DNA of 64,000 bases from positions 11,552,416 through 11,616,415 of the forward strand of contig ML664183.1 in assembly GCA_007570785.1 (NCBI GenBank), read 5' to 3'. Positions 10,632-20,297 of this stretch are shown here, one piece after another (the stretch's first letter is position 1; every line of letters begins with the position of its first letter). Origin of the DNA: Antilocapra americana (taxonomy: Eukaryota; Chordata; Mammalia; Artiodactyla; Antilocapridae). Below the pieces are notes generated by a model, which was not told the origin of the DNA, made no database searches, and saw only the letters and a list, made by a program, of their open reading frames with translations. The translations under genes and the position numbers were made by a program.

Positions 10632-12529
10632 TGTTGTTCAGTGGTTAAGTTATGTCCAACTGTTTGCCACCCCTGTAGCATGCCAGGCTCCCCTATCTTT
10701 CACTCTCTCCCAGAGTTTCATCACATTTATGTCCATTGACTGGATGAGGCTATCTAACCATCTCATTCTCTACTGCCCGCTTCTCCTTTTGCCTTCAATC
10801 TTTCCCAGCATCAGGGTCTTTTTCCAATGAGTCGACTCTTCACATAAGGTGGCCAAAGTATTAGAGTTTCAGCCTCAGCATCAGTCCTTCAGGACTGATT
10901 TCCTTTAGGATTGATTGGGTTGATTTCCTTGCAGTCCAAGGGAGTCTCAAGAGTCTTATTCAGCACCACAATTCAAAAGCATCAATTCTTCAGTGCTCAG
11001 CCTTCTTTATGGTCCAACTGTCATATCCGTACACGAGTAATGGAAAAAATCTAGCTTTGACTATATGACTTCTGTCGGCAAAGTGATGTCTCTGCTTTTT
11101 AATATTTGAATGTCTAGGTTTGTCATAGCTTTCCTTCCAAGGAGAAAGAGTCTTTGAATTTCATGGCTGCAGTCACTGTCTGCTGTAATTTTGGAGCCCA
11201 AGAAAAATAAAATTTGTCACTGTTTGCACTTTTCCCCCCATCTACTTGCCATGAAGTGATGGGACCAGATTCTATCATCTTAGTTTTTTGAATGTTGAGG
11301 TTCAAGCCAGCTTTTTCACTCTCCTGTTTCACTCTCATCAAGAGGCTCTTTAGTTTCTCTTCACTTTCTGTCATTAGAGTGGTATCATCTGCATATCTGA
11401 GGTTGTTGATATTTCTTCTGGCAGTGTTGATTCCAGCTTGTGATTCATCCAGCCTGGCATTTCTCGTTATGTACTCTCCATATAAATTAAATAAGCAGAG
11501 TGACAATATACAGCCTTGACATACTCCTTTCCCAATTCTGAACCAGTCAGCTTTTCCAGGTCCAGTTCTATCTGCTGTTTCTTGACTTGCATATGGGTTT
11601 CTCAGGAGACAGGTAAAGAGGTCTGGTATTCCCATCACTTTAAGAATTTTCCACAGTTTGTTGTGATCTACACAGTCAAAGGTGTTAGTGTAGTCAACAA
11701 AGTAGATGTTTTTCTGGAATCCCTTTCCTTTTTCTATAATCCAGCGAATGTTGGCAATTTGATCTCTGGTCCTTCTGCCTTTTCCAAACCCAGCTTGTAC
11801 TTCTGGAAGTTCTTGATTCACATCCTGCTGAAGCCTTGCTTGAAGGATTTTGAGCATAAACTTACTAGCCTGTGATATAAGAGTTTTTGTCCAATAGCTT
11901 GAACATTCTTTGACATTGACGTTCTTTGGGTTTGAAATGAAAACTCACCTTTTCTAGTCTTGTTGCCTCTGCTGAGTTTTCCAAACTTGCTGACATATTA
12001 AGTGCAGCACTTTAACAGCATCATTGTTTAGGATTTTAAATCATTCAGCTGGAATTCCATCACTTCCACTGGCTTTGTTTGTAGTAATGCTTCCTAAGGC
12101 CCACTTGACTTCATACTCCAGGATATCTGGCTCTAGGTGAGTGAAACCCATGGTATCATGGTTTTCCGGGTCATTAAGACCTTTTTTGTACAGTTCTTCT
12201 GTTTATTCTTGCCATCTCTTATTAATCTCTTCTGCTTCTGTTAGGTCCTTGCCATTTCTGTTCTTTATTGTGCCCATCCTTGCATGAAATGTTTCCTTGA
12301 TATCTCCAATTTTCTTGAAGAGATCTCTAGTCTTTCCCATTTTTTTGTTTTCCTCTATTTCTTTGCAATTGTTCATTTAAGAAGTTTGCCATTTCCTCCT
12401 CCAGTGGACCATGTTTTGTCAGAAATCTTCACCATGACCTGTCTGTCTTGGGTGGTGCAGTTTGGCTCATAGCTTAATTGAGTTGCTCAAGCCCTTTTGC
12501 TATAACAAGGCTGCAGTCCATGAAGGGGA
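10632..12529 (-). mobile_element. BovB (RTE) LINE, about 1.9 kb, 5'-truncated
   Basis: The antisense strand reads continuously as BovB, from within the reverse-transcriptase ORF (near 12500) to the 3' terminus (near 10632). A probable target duplication TTGCTGC(C/A)TAT is at 10621-10631 and 12530-12540. It is the longest BovB in the window. BovB is an RTE retrotransposon known for horizontal transfer between reptiles and ruminants. Frame breaks and stops show that it is inactive. Confidence 0.93.
11123..11857 (-). pseudogene. Degenerate BovB reverse-transcriptase frame (244 codons)
   Basis: The translated piece covers the middle of the RTE reverse transcriptase. Near residues 52-68 is motif A (YFVDYTNTFDCVDHNKLW) with its aspartates. 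Near 111-126 is the motif B region (GVCQGCILSLCLFNLY), in which a residue usually arginine is cysteine. Near 155-158 is the catalytic YADD box. The upstream endonuclease is absent and the frame is closed by mutations on both sides. It is a relic lacking everything needed for retrotransposition; 244 codons open is high for a dead copy and suggests moderate age. Confidence 0.85.
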
Positions 12530-12540
12530 TTGCTGCATAT

Positions 12541-14762
12541 ATAGCAAAATGTATATACCCTACCATAGCTCCTAGTTACTTAGTCCCATCAATTATTAAC
12601 TTCTCAGAGTCAAATAGAATCTTTGAGGTCTCAGCATTAATGTTAAAGTAAGCTACTTAATTAGAAAATGTTTAAGCAGTGATGAAATTAAGCATTCCTT
12701 TTTTTCTCCTAATGGAGACTTAGTAGTCTTGCACAATGAATATCTTAAATATATATAATTTTTTTAATTTTTAAAAGTAACTCATGTTCAGAAACTACAA
12801 AAATGGAGATTTTTTTTTAATGAAGACATAAGTCACCTGTAGTCCAACCACCAAAAGAAAAACAACATTTTGTTGTTTACCCTTTAAGAATTATTGTATG
12901 TCAATTGAAAATATATATTTTAAAATATATATTAAATCTGAGGATTTACTATATACCCAGAACTATTTTAGTTGCTGACAGAAAGAGATAAATAGGGCAA
13001 GGACTTGTCCCCAAGAACTCACAAAGAGGGCAGTTAAGTTATTGACCAGAAGCTTGTCTTCAAAGGGCTAGTTGACATTTGATAGTTTTCCATGTTTTGA
13101 ATATCATGGTTTTAAGCCTAATTGAAAACAGTTCTATCTAAAGTATGTCAGAGTCTACTGCAGCCTCTTTGATCAACAACTTCATTCTCACACACACACA
13201 CAGCATTACTTCCCAGACTTGTTTACATATGAAGTCCTTTTTTCAATGAAAATATTGCTTCACCCAAAGGAATGAAAGTGCATACCGACAAAAAAAAAAA
13301 AAACAACTGGCATTAAAAATGTTCATAGCATCTTTACAATATGAATGAACTACTGGTGCCCACTGGCTGGCTTTCTCACCTCTGGGACCCTGGATTCCAG
13401 CCTTTAGACCCCCTAGCTCCTGCCTGCTATGGGCCAGATGCCCATGTCCAGCTATGGTATTTTCTGATTTTCTTCCTGCCCAGCCTGTGCCACTAGTGAT
13501 CTGATTGGTTACTGGGAACCCTGCCATGTGACCAGCATCCAATGAGAAAGGCTTTGGTCTCTGGGACTGTGGAGGATTATCCTGAACTTTCTTGAGTCAT
13601 CCCAATGAGTTTCCAGACCTGTTTCTCATCTCAGCTCCTGATCTCTTGCCTCATTCTTGACCACAGTCTCAAACTGACCTCTTGAATTTAGCAGCTAATG
13701 CTGCTCCTTTGGCTCCTGTCTTGCCCTAAATGGAACTGCACCCCATGCATCATCCTAGCAGCCTCCTCTACCCTCCCTGGAACCAGCACCTTCCAATCCA
13801 AACCAGGACCCCTCTCTCACGCCAGCTGGATGAGCCTCAGTGTCAGAAAGGGGATGGGGCAGTTTCTCCTGCCTCAGCTAATGTTCCTCATCTCACCTAA
13901 ATATGAAGTTTGGGCCTGACCACTCTGGCTTGGCTGGTCTGACCTTCTGATCCAGCATGACCATCTTTATTTTGCTGGACATTGCAAAGAGCTGGAGTTA
14001 AATAAGAGAAAAATGCCTGGACATGCATTAGGCTAAAGCCATTGTATCAGGTTTCTGTGAGCTTCAGAGGGGCTGGTGTCTGCCCTGCATTCCATTCTAC
14101 TGACCCTGTGGTACATTCTCAGTTCAGGCAGCCGGATGAAGTGCATATCAGAAAATACAGCTGCTCAGCCCTGAGAACTCCAAGTGCCCTCTCCTGTCAT
14201 CTGCCTTCCCTGGCTCCAGTATGCCCCTTCCTGGCCTGGGCTGTCGCTTTGATCCAGGGTTTATACTTGTGTCTATTTGTGGTTTGGATCTGTCTCTAGC
14301 CTCAAACCCATATCACAGATCTCTCCAAGGAGATAGAGAGGCCAAATTCCTGATTTCAGGTTCATGGGCATCTGTTGTTTTTGCCTGCTCAGCCTCCACT
14401 CCATTCTTATGGTAACAGCACCCAACTTTGACTTAGGGGAATCTGCACTCATCTCCCATCAGAAATAGCATAGATCCATCATGTGTGTCAAGTGTCTTTC
14501 CCCCTTGGCTAAGGTATGAGTGGGATCACAAACTAAATCCTTCAGATGCTCTCTGAATGGAGCAGAACAAAAAAAGCTTTACAAAGGTCCCAAACAGTCA
14601 AACCTACTTATCTATAAGGTAATGCTTTTTTGTTTTTGCCATCTTGAGCCACTCCTCTCTAGTTCCTGCCATTAGCTAAGCTTCATTTTAAAGCTTTTCC
14701 TTCGATTCCCAAGTTCCTTAATTATTATGATTATTTTTTACAATAGTAAGAATTGGTCTTTA
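12541..14762. other. Intergenic sequence with a more GC-rich block at 13330-14420
   Basis: Contains a short (CA)n at 13189-13203 and an ancient-repeat-like phrase near 12945-13020. The GC-richer block has several open frames (13243-13542 minus; 13698-13919, 14042-14299 plus). None carries a recognisable domain or a consistent set of splice sites. An old LTR is possible but unproven. Confidence 0.4.
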
Positions 14763-14822
14763 ATGCAGTCCATGGGGTTGCAAAGAGTCGGACATGACTT
14801 GGTGACTGAACAACAACAAAAA
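14763..14822 (+). mobile_element. BovA 3' fragment
   Basis: A 60-base piece (TGCAGTCCATGGGGTTGCAA to GGTGACTGAACAACAACAA) is the last part of a Bov-tA/BovA element, severely 5'-truncated. Confidence 0.8.
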
Positions 14823-15117
14823 AATTGGTTCTGTTGCTTGTGGCCAACAGATACAGCTAGTTTACAACCAAATTTTTTCTTTCTTTTTCTATTATTTGAC
14901 AGAATTATTATGAAAGGGTGATTTGTATACCAGGATCACAGTAAAGGGCTATAGATCCGATTCCATTAGATCAGATTAGATGACAGATATTCCCCTATAG
15001 TCCTCACAACATGCAGATGAGACGTTAGGAACTGAGGGAACATGCAGTGCTCTGATCATCTACTTGCTGACTTTATATCAAGAAATTGTCTATTAATCAC
15101 TTCTATGGATGGGTATT

Positions 15118-15554
15118 GTTGTTGTTCAGTCACTCAGTTGCGTCTGACTTTGCAACTCCATTGAGTGCAGCATGCCAGGCTTCCCTGTCCTTCACCATCT
15201 CCCGGAGCTTGCTCAAACTCATGTCTGTTGAGTCGGTGATGCCATCCAACTAACTTGTCCTCTGTTGATCTCTGCTCTTCCTGCCTTCCATCTTTCCCAG
15301 CATCAGGGTCTTTTCTAATGAGTTGGCTCTTCACATCAGGTGGCCAAAGTATTGGAGTTTCAGCTTCAGCATCAGTCTTTCCAATGAATGTTCAGGACTG
15401 ATCTCCTTTAGGATTGACTGGTTGGATCTCCTTGCAGTCCAAGGGACTCTCAAGAGTCTTCTCCAACACCACAGTTCAAAAAGCATCAATTCAGTCTTCT
15501 TAAGAGTCCAACTGTCCCATCCATACATGACTACTGGAAAAACTAGCTTTAACT
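15118..15554 (-). mobile_element. BovB LINE 3' end
   Basis: Antisense BovB from the 3' terminus (TTGTTCAGTCACTCAGTTG) to the segment ending ACTAGCTTTAACTGG. Short protein-like frames on both strands here are translations of this repeat and the next SINE. Confidence 0.9.
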
Positions 15555-15580
15555 GGGTATATGTGGGTATGGTGGTGATG

Positions 15581-15779
15581 GTCACTGTGTCGTGTCTGAC
15601 TCTTGCGACCCCATGGACTGTAGCCTGCCAGGCTCCTCTGTCCATGGGATTTCCCAGGCAAGAATACTGGAGTGGGTTGCTATTTCCTTCTCCAGGAAAT
15701 CTTCCTGACCAAGGGATCAAACCTGGGTCTCCTGCATTGCAGGCAGATTCTTTACCAACTAAGCTACAAGAGAAGCCCA
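15581..15779 (-). mobile_element. Bov-tA SINE
   Basis: A complete antisense Bov-tA, BovA tail first (TCTTGCGACCCCATGGACTG) and tRNA-like head last (CAACTAAGCTACAAGAGAAG). It follows a BovB 3' end of the same orientation after about 26 bases. Confidence 0.92.
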
Positions 15780-15904
15780 TACAAGTAGAGGGAGACATTT
15801 ATTTAACATTTAGAGATGTCCTAGTGAAATGTGAATAATTTATTCACCTAAATATTCTTGAAAACAGCGTCTTAGAGGTTCCAAATTCACTACAGTCCTT
15901 TTCT

Positions 15905-16200
15905 TTTTAGTGATGTCTGGTCACTGAATGTTTTTTGATTTAAATATTCTTCTAGCTCATGATTTTTAATAATTGTCCAGTATTCCATTCTATAGCTATT
16001 GCTAGAGTTTTGTAATACTTTATAATTACTATTACTAAACATTTAATTGATCTCTTTTTTTGGTTATTATTAACATAATAATGTATGTTCTTGTACATGA
16101 ATCTCTGTGAATATGTAACTATCAGGATAAACTTCTAAAAGTGGAACTTCTCAAAAAAAAAAGAGAGAGGCCTTTCAAACTTTTTAAGTAGCCACATAAG
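15905..16200 (-). mobile_element. Old L1 (L1M) fragment
   Basis: TGTACATGAATCTCTGTGAA and AGGATAAACTTCTAAAAGTG followed by GGAACTTCTC correspond to the widely seen antisense L1M 3' region. Confidence 0.6.
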
Positions 16201-17350
16201 TTTCTGATTACAGAAAGATAAAATGTCCTCTTTTTTGGTTCAGAAATAAATTGTTGTAATTACCATCATCTGTTATCTCCAATATGTGTTGTACATTTCA
16301 TATGCAAAAATAACATTCAAGATCCATCATGAATGTAAAATGAGCAACTGAAGTGGTTTTTACAGGGTGAAAAGAGTGTCGAGTCTTTGGGAGCCCACAG
16401 ACTCTGTATCTGTGTACTATCTGTGTATCACTGTATCTTCCTAGCCAGGGTAATTGTTTTACATCTCAGGGCCTCAGGTTTCTCATTTATAAAGCAGAGT
16501 GTGCCAGGAATATCTGTTTCATGGAGACTCAAGACAAGTTGCATAAGAACAGCTTTCAGGCTGGCTCATTGTAGGCAAACATGCATTTGTTGAATGAAGT
16601 ATTTGTGTATTTCTTCCCAGGTCCACTTTGCTTTCCCAAAATGCTTTCTTAACATTATACAGTAGGCAGATGATATAAGACTGTCCCTGGGACCTAATCA
16701 TAGAAAATATTCCTGACAAAGTACATTTTGAGGTATTTGGTCTAGGAACATGGCCAATAATTCTGTAAGCATATCTCGCTTGCAAAAATAAGGCATGTGT
16801 ACAATAGAACCTCTTATTCCTTTCTTGACTACTTTGGATTGCTCTACTTCTGCGTATGCTCAAATTTAACCTGGAAAAGGCCAGAGTGTAAACTCAAAAC
16901 CTATTATCTTACTAAGGAGAAAACAGATACAAGGGAGACAGAATGTGTGGCTTGCACTTGAACACAATGTAAACAGGAGTCAAAAATCAGAGTAACTATT
17001 TTTCTCTGTCCCCCAATATTTGAGAAATTGTGCTAACTCAAGAAATAAACTGGATAAATAAATGATAGAGCCGCTTATTCGTGTCAGACAAACCTCGAGT
17101 CTGTGAACAGTTGTATAGCAAGAGAAGAGGTAGGAAGTGCTGATTGGGAGGGCTTAAAATGCAGACTGTAGTCCTATACACAAAAGCTACAGCCCAATCA
17201 TTCTCTATTTCTGATAATGGGTGCATTTTGTGTCTGTATAAAATTGGAAGACACTAGAATAAGAAATAACAATAAATGTATACTGATATAGATTTTTTTG
17301 GTCTTTTAGTTCCTGCCTGTATTGTAGGGACAAAATAATTAAGAGATGGT
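16201..17350. other. Intergenic sequence, nothing recognised
   Basis: No domain-bearing frame and no named repeat. Frames at 16387-16593 and 16519-16863 overlap on opposite strands and look like chance. Confidence 0.5.
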
Positions 17351-17364
17351 TTTCATTTTTTTAA

Positions 17365-17842
17365 ACGCAGAGACATTACTTTGCTGACAAAAGTCCATCT
17401 AGTCAAAGCTGTGATTTTTCCAGTAGTCATGTATGGATGTGAGAGTTGGACTATAGAGAAAGCTGAGCACAGAAGAATGGATGCTTTTGAACTGTGAGAA
17501 GACTCTTGAGAGTCCCTTGGACTGCAAGGAGATCCAACCAGTCCATCCTAAAGGAAATCAGTCCTGAATATTCATTGGAAGGACTGATGCTGAAGCTGAA
17601 ACTCCAATACTTTGGCCACCTGATGCAAAGAACTGATTCATCTGAAAAGACCCTGATGCTGGGAAAGATGGAAGGTGGGAGGAGAAGGAGACGACAGAGG
17701 ATGAGATGGTTAGATGGCATCACCAACTCAATGAACATGAGTTTGAGTAAACTCCAGGAGTTAGTAATGGACAGGGAAGCCTGGCATGCTGCAGTCCTTG
17801 GGGTCGTAAAGAGTAGGACACGACTGAATGACTGAACTGAAC
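17365..17842 (+). mobile_element. BovB LINE 3' end with target-site duplication
   Basis: Sense BovB 3' end, starting GCAGAGACATTACTTTGC and ending CGACTGAATGACTGAACTGA. The flanks TTTCATTTTTTTAAA (17351-17365) and TTTCATGTTTTAAA (17843-17856) are probably its duplication, with one indel and one mismatch. The C-terminal BovB protein can still be read in pieces ([20 protein letters not shown]). Confidence 0.9.
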
Positions 17843-17856
17843 TTTCATGTTTTAAA

Positions 17857-18339
17857 GCCCAACTCAACTGTATTTTTGGAAACAAATAAGTGAGAAAGAA
17901 AAGAAGAAAGAAATTTAAATCAGCAAGGGTGTAATTGTTATCCAAATAGATTGTAAATATTGATATCTCAAATAAGGCATCTGAATAGTGTCTGGCTCAT
18001 GAAGACACTTAATAAAGAAATGAATGAATGAAACATAAATATTTATATGAGCAAATCATTCGCTAATTTTTATGTTATATTATGGCATATGGGGCTAGAA
18101 GGAGCCAGGAACACTGGTTCAATCCTGACAGTTTACAGGGGAGGAACTGACCTCAAAAAAGGTCACTTGACTAAGGCACAGACCAGTGGCAACTCTGGAA
18201 ATTTTCTTATTTCCCTGGAAGCTGTCATGGCAAACCACTTCCCACAAAGTGACTTTTAATGTGTATACAATCAGCGTACTGACATAATAGGCTCCCCCAT
18301 CAGTTTGCCCCAATAATGTAGCATTCTTTCATTCACACA
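17857..18339. other. Intergenic sequence with a short L2/MIR-like tail
   Basis: Around 17985-18035, AGTGTCTGGCTCATGAAG and ATGAATGAATGAAAC resemble the end of L2 or MIR. Nothing else is recognisable. Confidence 0.45.
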
Positions 18340-18495
18340 ACATATATTTATTGTATTTTACTATGGCACTGTTATAAGCAGTGAACAAAACAGCCTAAAA
18401 TTCTCCTTTAGGGAGCTAATATTCTAGTGGGAGAAAGGCAGATAATAAAAAAGTAAGGAAATATATGTTGTATCAGATGGTAATAAGTTCTCAAA
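18340..18495 (+). mobile_element. Ancient mammalian repeat, left part (split by L1M)
   Basis: CAGTGAACAAAACAGCCTA, GAGCTAATATTCTAGTGG and TCAGATGGTAATAAG follow a widespread old mammalian consensus whose continuation resumes at 19746. I do not assign the family. Confidence 0.55.
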
Positions 18496-18677
18496 ACAGA
18501 TAAAAAACCATGGGATTCATTCCTAGGTGTACACTCAAAAGAAATAACATACGTCCACACCAAAACTGATACAAAGTGTTCTTCATAACATTACTCACAA
18601 TAGCCAAGAAGTGGAAATAACACAAATATCCATCAACTGATGAATGGAGTAATAAGATGTAGTATATCCATACCATT

Positions 18678-18983
18678 TGCTTCCCTGATAGCTCAGTTGG
18701 TAAAGAATCTGCCTGCAATGCAGAAGACTCCAGTTCTGTTCCTAGTCTGGAAGATCCACTGGAAAATGGATAGGCTACCCACTCCAGTATTCTTGGGCTT
18801 CCCTTGTGGCTCAGCTGGTAAAGAATCTGCCTGCAAGTCAGGAGACCTGGGTTCAATCCCTGGGTTGGGAAGACCCCCGGAGAAGGGAAAGGCTACCCAC
18901 TCCAGTATTCTGGCCTGGAGAATTCCATGGACTGTATAGTCCATGGGGTTGCAAAGAGTTGGACATGTCTGAGTGACTTTCAC
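18678..18983 (+). mobile_element. Composite Bov-tA (head-only unit plus full unit)
   Basis: The first unit has the tRNA-like head and stops at CTCCAGTATTCTT. A complete Bov-tA starts at once (GGGCTTCCCTTGTGGCTC). Both share one target duplication, ATATCCATAC at 18664-18673 and 18984-18993, so they moved as one element. Confidence 0.88.
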
Positions 18984-19075
18984 ATATCCATACAATGGAA
19001 TATTATCTGGCAATAAAAAAGAAATGAAGTACTGATAGGTAGTACAATGTGGATGAACTTCAAAAACGTTATGCT

Positions 19076-19127
19076 ACTAACACAATATTATAAATCAGCA
19101 ATGCTTCAATAAAAACAAACAAAAAAA
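19076..19127 (+). mobile_element. 52-bp L1 tail insertion
   Basis: ACTAACACAATATTATAAAT to an A-rich tail matches only the last bases of a younger L1 3' UTR. It is flanked by TATGCT at 19070-19075 and 19128-19133. It interrupts the L1M text GTTATGCT..GAGACCAGTCAC, so it is a separate extremely 5'-truncated insertion. Confidence 0.7.
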
Positions 19128-19242
19128 TATGCTGAGACCAGTCACAAGGGACTACACACTATATAATTCAAGTTATGTGAAAAGTCCAGAATAAGCAAAT
19201 AATTCAAGAGAGAAAGTAGTTTAGTGGTTGCTTAGGTCTGGA

Positions 19243-19540
19243 GCTTCCCTGATAGCTCAATTGGTAAAGAATTTGCCTGCAATGCAGGAGACTCTGGTTC
19301 AATTCTTAGGTCAGGAATATCTGCGGGAGAAGGGATAGGCTACCCACTCCAGTATTCTTGGGCTTCCCCTGTGGCTCAGCTGGTAAAGAATCTGCCTGCA
19401 ATGCAGGAGGCCTAGGTTTAATCCCTGGGTTGGGAAGATCCTTTGTAGAAGGGAAAGTCTACCCATTCCAGTGTTCCAGCCTGGAGAATTCCATGGGGTT
19501 GCAAAGAGTCAGACATGACTATGTGACTTTCACTTCCACT
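19243..19540 (+). mobile_element. Second composite Bov-tA of the same architecture
   Basis: Again a head-only unit breaks at CTCCAGTATTCTT and a full unit follows. Flanks TTAGGTCTGGA (19232-19242) and TTAGGACTGGA (19541-19551) differ at one base. It lies 259 bp downstream of the first composite within the same L1M. Confidence 0.88.
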
Positions 19541-19745
19541 TTAGGACTGGAGATTTGGGGTGATTGAGAAGTGATGGATGAAATATGCAAAATTTCTTTG
19601 GGGAAGCAAGGAAAATATTCTAGAGTTGATAGTGATGGTGATTGCATAAGTCTGTGAATATACTAAAAGTGATTGAATTGTGCATTTAAATGGGTGAATT
19701 GTGTATGAGGTGAGTCATATTTCAATAAAGCCTTTTTATAAAAAA

Positions 19746-20136
19746 TACGGAAAGTACTAGAGTGAGAGTGGGCTCACACCCTAAAACAGTGCTGCTGTTT
19801 TAGGGATGTGGGTCAAGGAAGGTCTCGTTGATGATGTGACATTTAAGTGGAGACCTCAAGAAACTGAGGAAGAGTCATATCTGGGAGAGAAACGTCTCAG
19901 GCAGAGGGGACAGCAAATGCAAAGGCCCTGTGGTGAGTAGAAGATTAAGACATCAATGGAACAGTTGGAGAGAGCAAAGGGGAGATGGTAGAAGAGAAGA
20001 GTAGATGGTTAACAGGATGGAGTAGGGATGTGTTGGTGGGACTTCACCTCTGAAGAACTGTGGCTTTTCTCTGAGTGAAATGGGCAGATACTGGAGGCTT
20101 TTGAGTAGTGGCATGACATGATTTCTAGACAAATCA
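19746..20136 (+). mobile_element. Ancient mammalian repeat, right part
   Basis: AGGAAGGTCTCGTTGATG, CAAATGCAAAGGCCCTGTGG, TGAGTGAAATGGGCAG and TGGCATGACATGATTT continue the element begun at 18340. It is cut at 20137 by a Bov-A SINE. Confidence 0.55.
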
Positions 20137-20254
20137 TGCTGGAGAAGGAAATGGCAACCCACTCCAATATTCTTGCCTGGAAAATTACATAGACAGAGGA
20201 GCCTGGTGGGCTATAATCCATGGGGTCACAGAGTCAGACACTGTGTGACTGAGC
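20137..20254 (+). mobile_element. 5'-truncated BovA/Bov-tA SINE
   Basis: The piece runs from TGCTGGAGAAGGAAATGGC to GACACTGTGTGACTGAGCAC and leads directly into the AC microsatellite, which probably grew from the SINE tail. Confidence 0.85.
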
Positions 20255-20259
20255 ACACA

Positions 20260-20294
<35 letters not shown>
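20255..20294. repeat. (AC)n microsatellite, about 17 uninterrupted units
   Basis: After ACAGAC an uninterrupted CA/AC run continues to 20294. Runs of this length are usually polymorphic. Confidence 0.95.

Positions 20295-20297
<3 letters not shown>

Larger units (their letters stand above)
18500..19745 (+). mobile_element. Old L1 (L1M) 3' end carrying three nested insertions
   Basis: ORF2 C-terminal and 3' UTR sequence runs from ATGGGATTCATTCCTAG through TATTCACAATAGCC-like text to TCAATAAAGCCTTTTTATAAA. It is interrupted by SINE composites at 18678-18983 and 19243-19540 and by a 52-bp L1 tail at 19076-19127. Removing these restores the L1M order. The L1M itself sits inside an older repeat. 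Confidence 0.78.

Noticed and set aside
13243..14415. Cluster of open frames in a GC-richer block
   Set aside because: Frames overlap on both strands, contain no recognisable domain and cannot be joined by consistent splice sites.
15323..15838. 171-codon plus frame and 155-codon minus frame
   Set aside because: Both are translations of a BovB 3' end plus a Bov-tA SINE in one or other orientation, not genes.
17451..17945. 164-codon minus frame
   Set aside because: It is the antisense reading of the sense BovB 3' end at 17365-17842.
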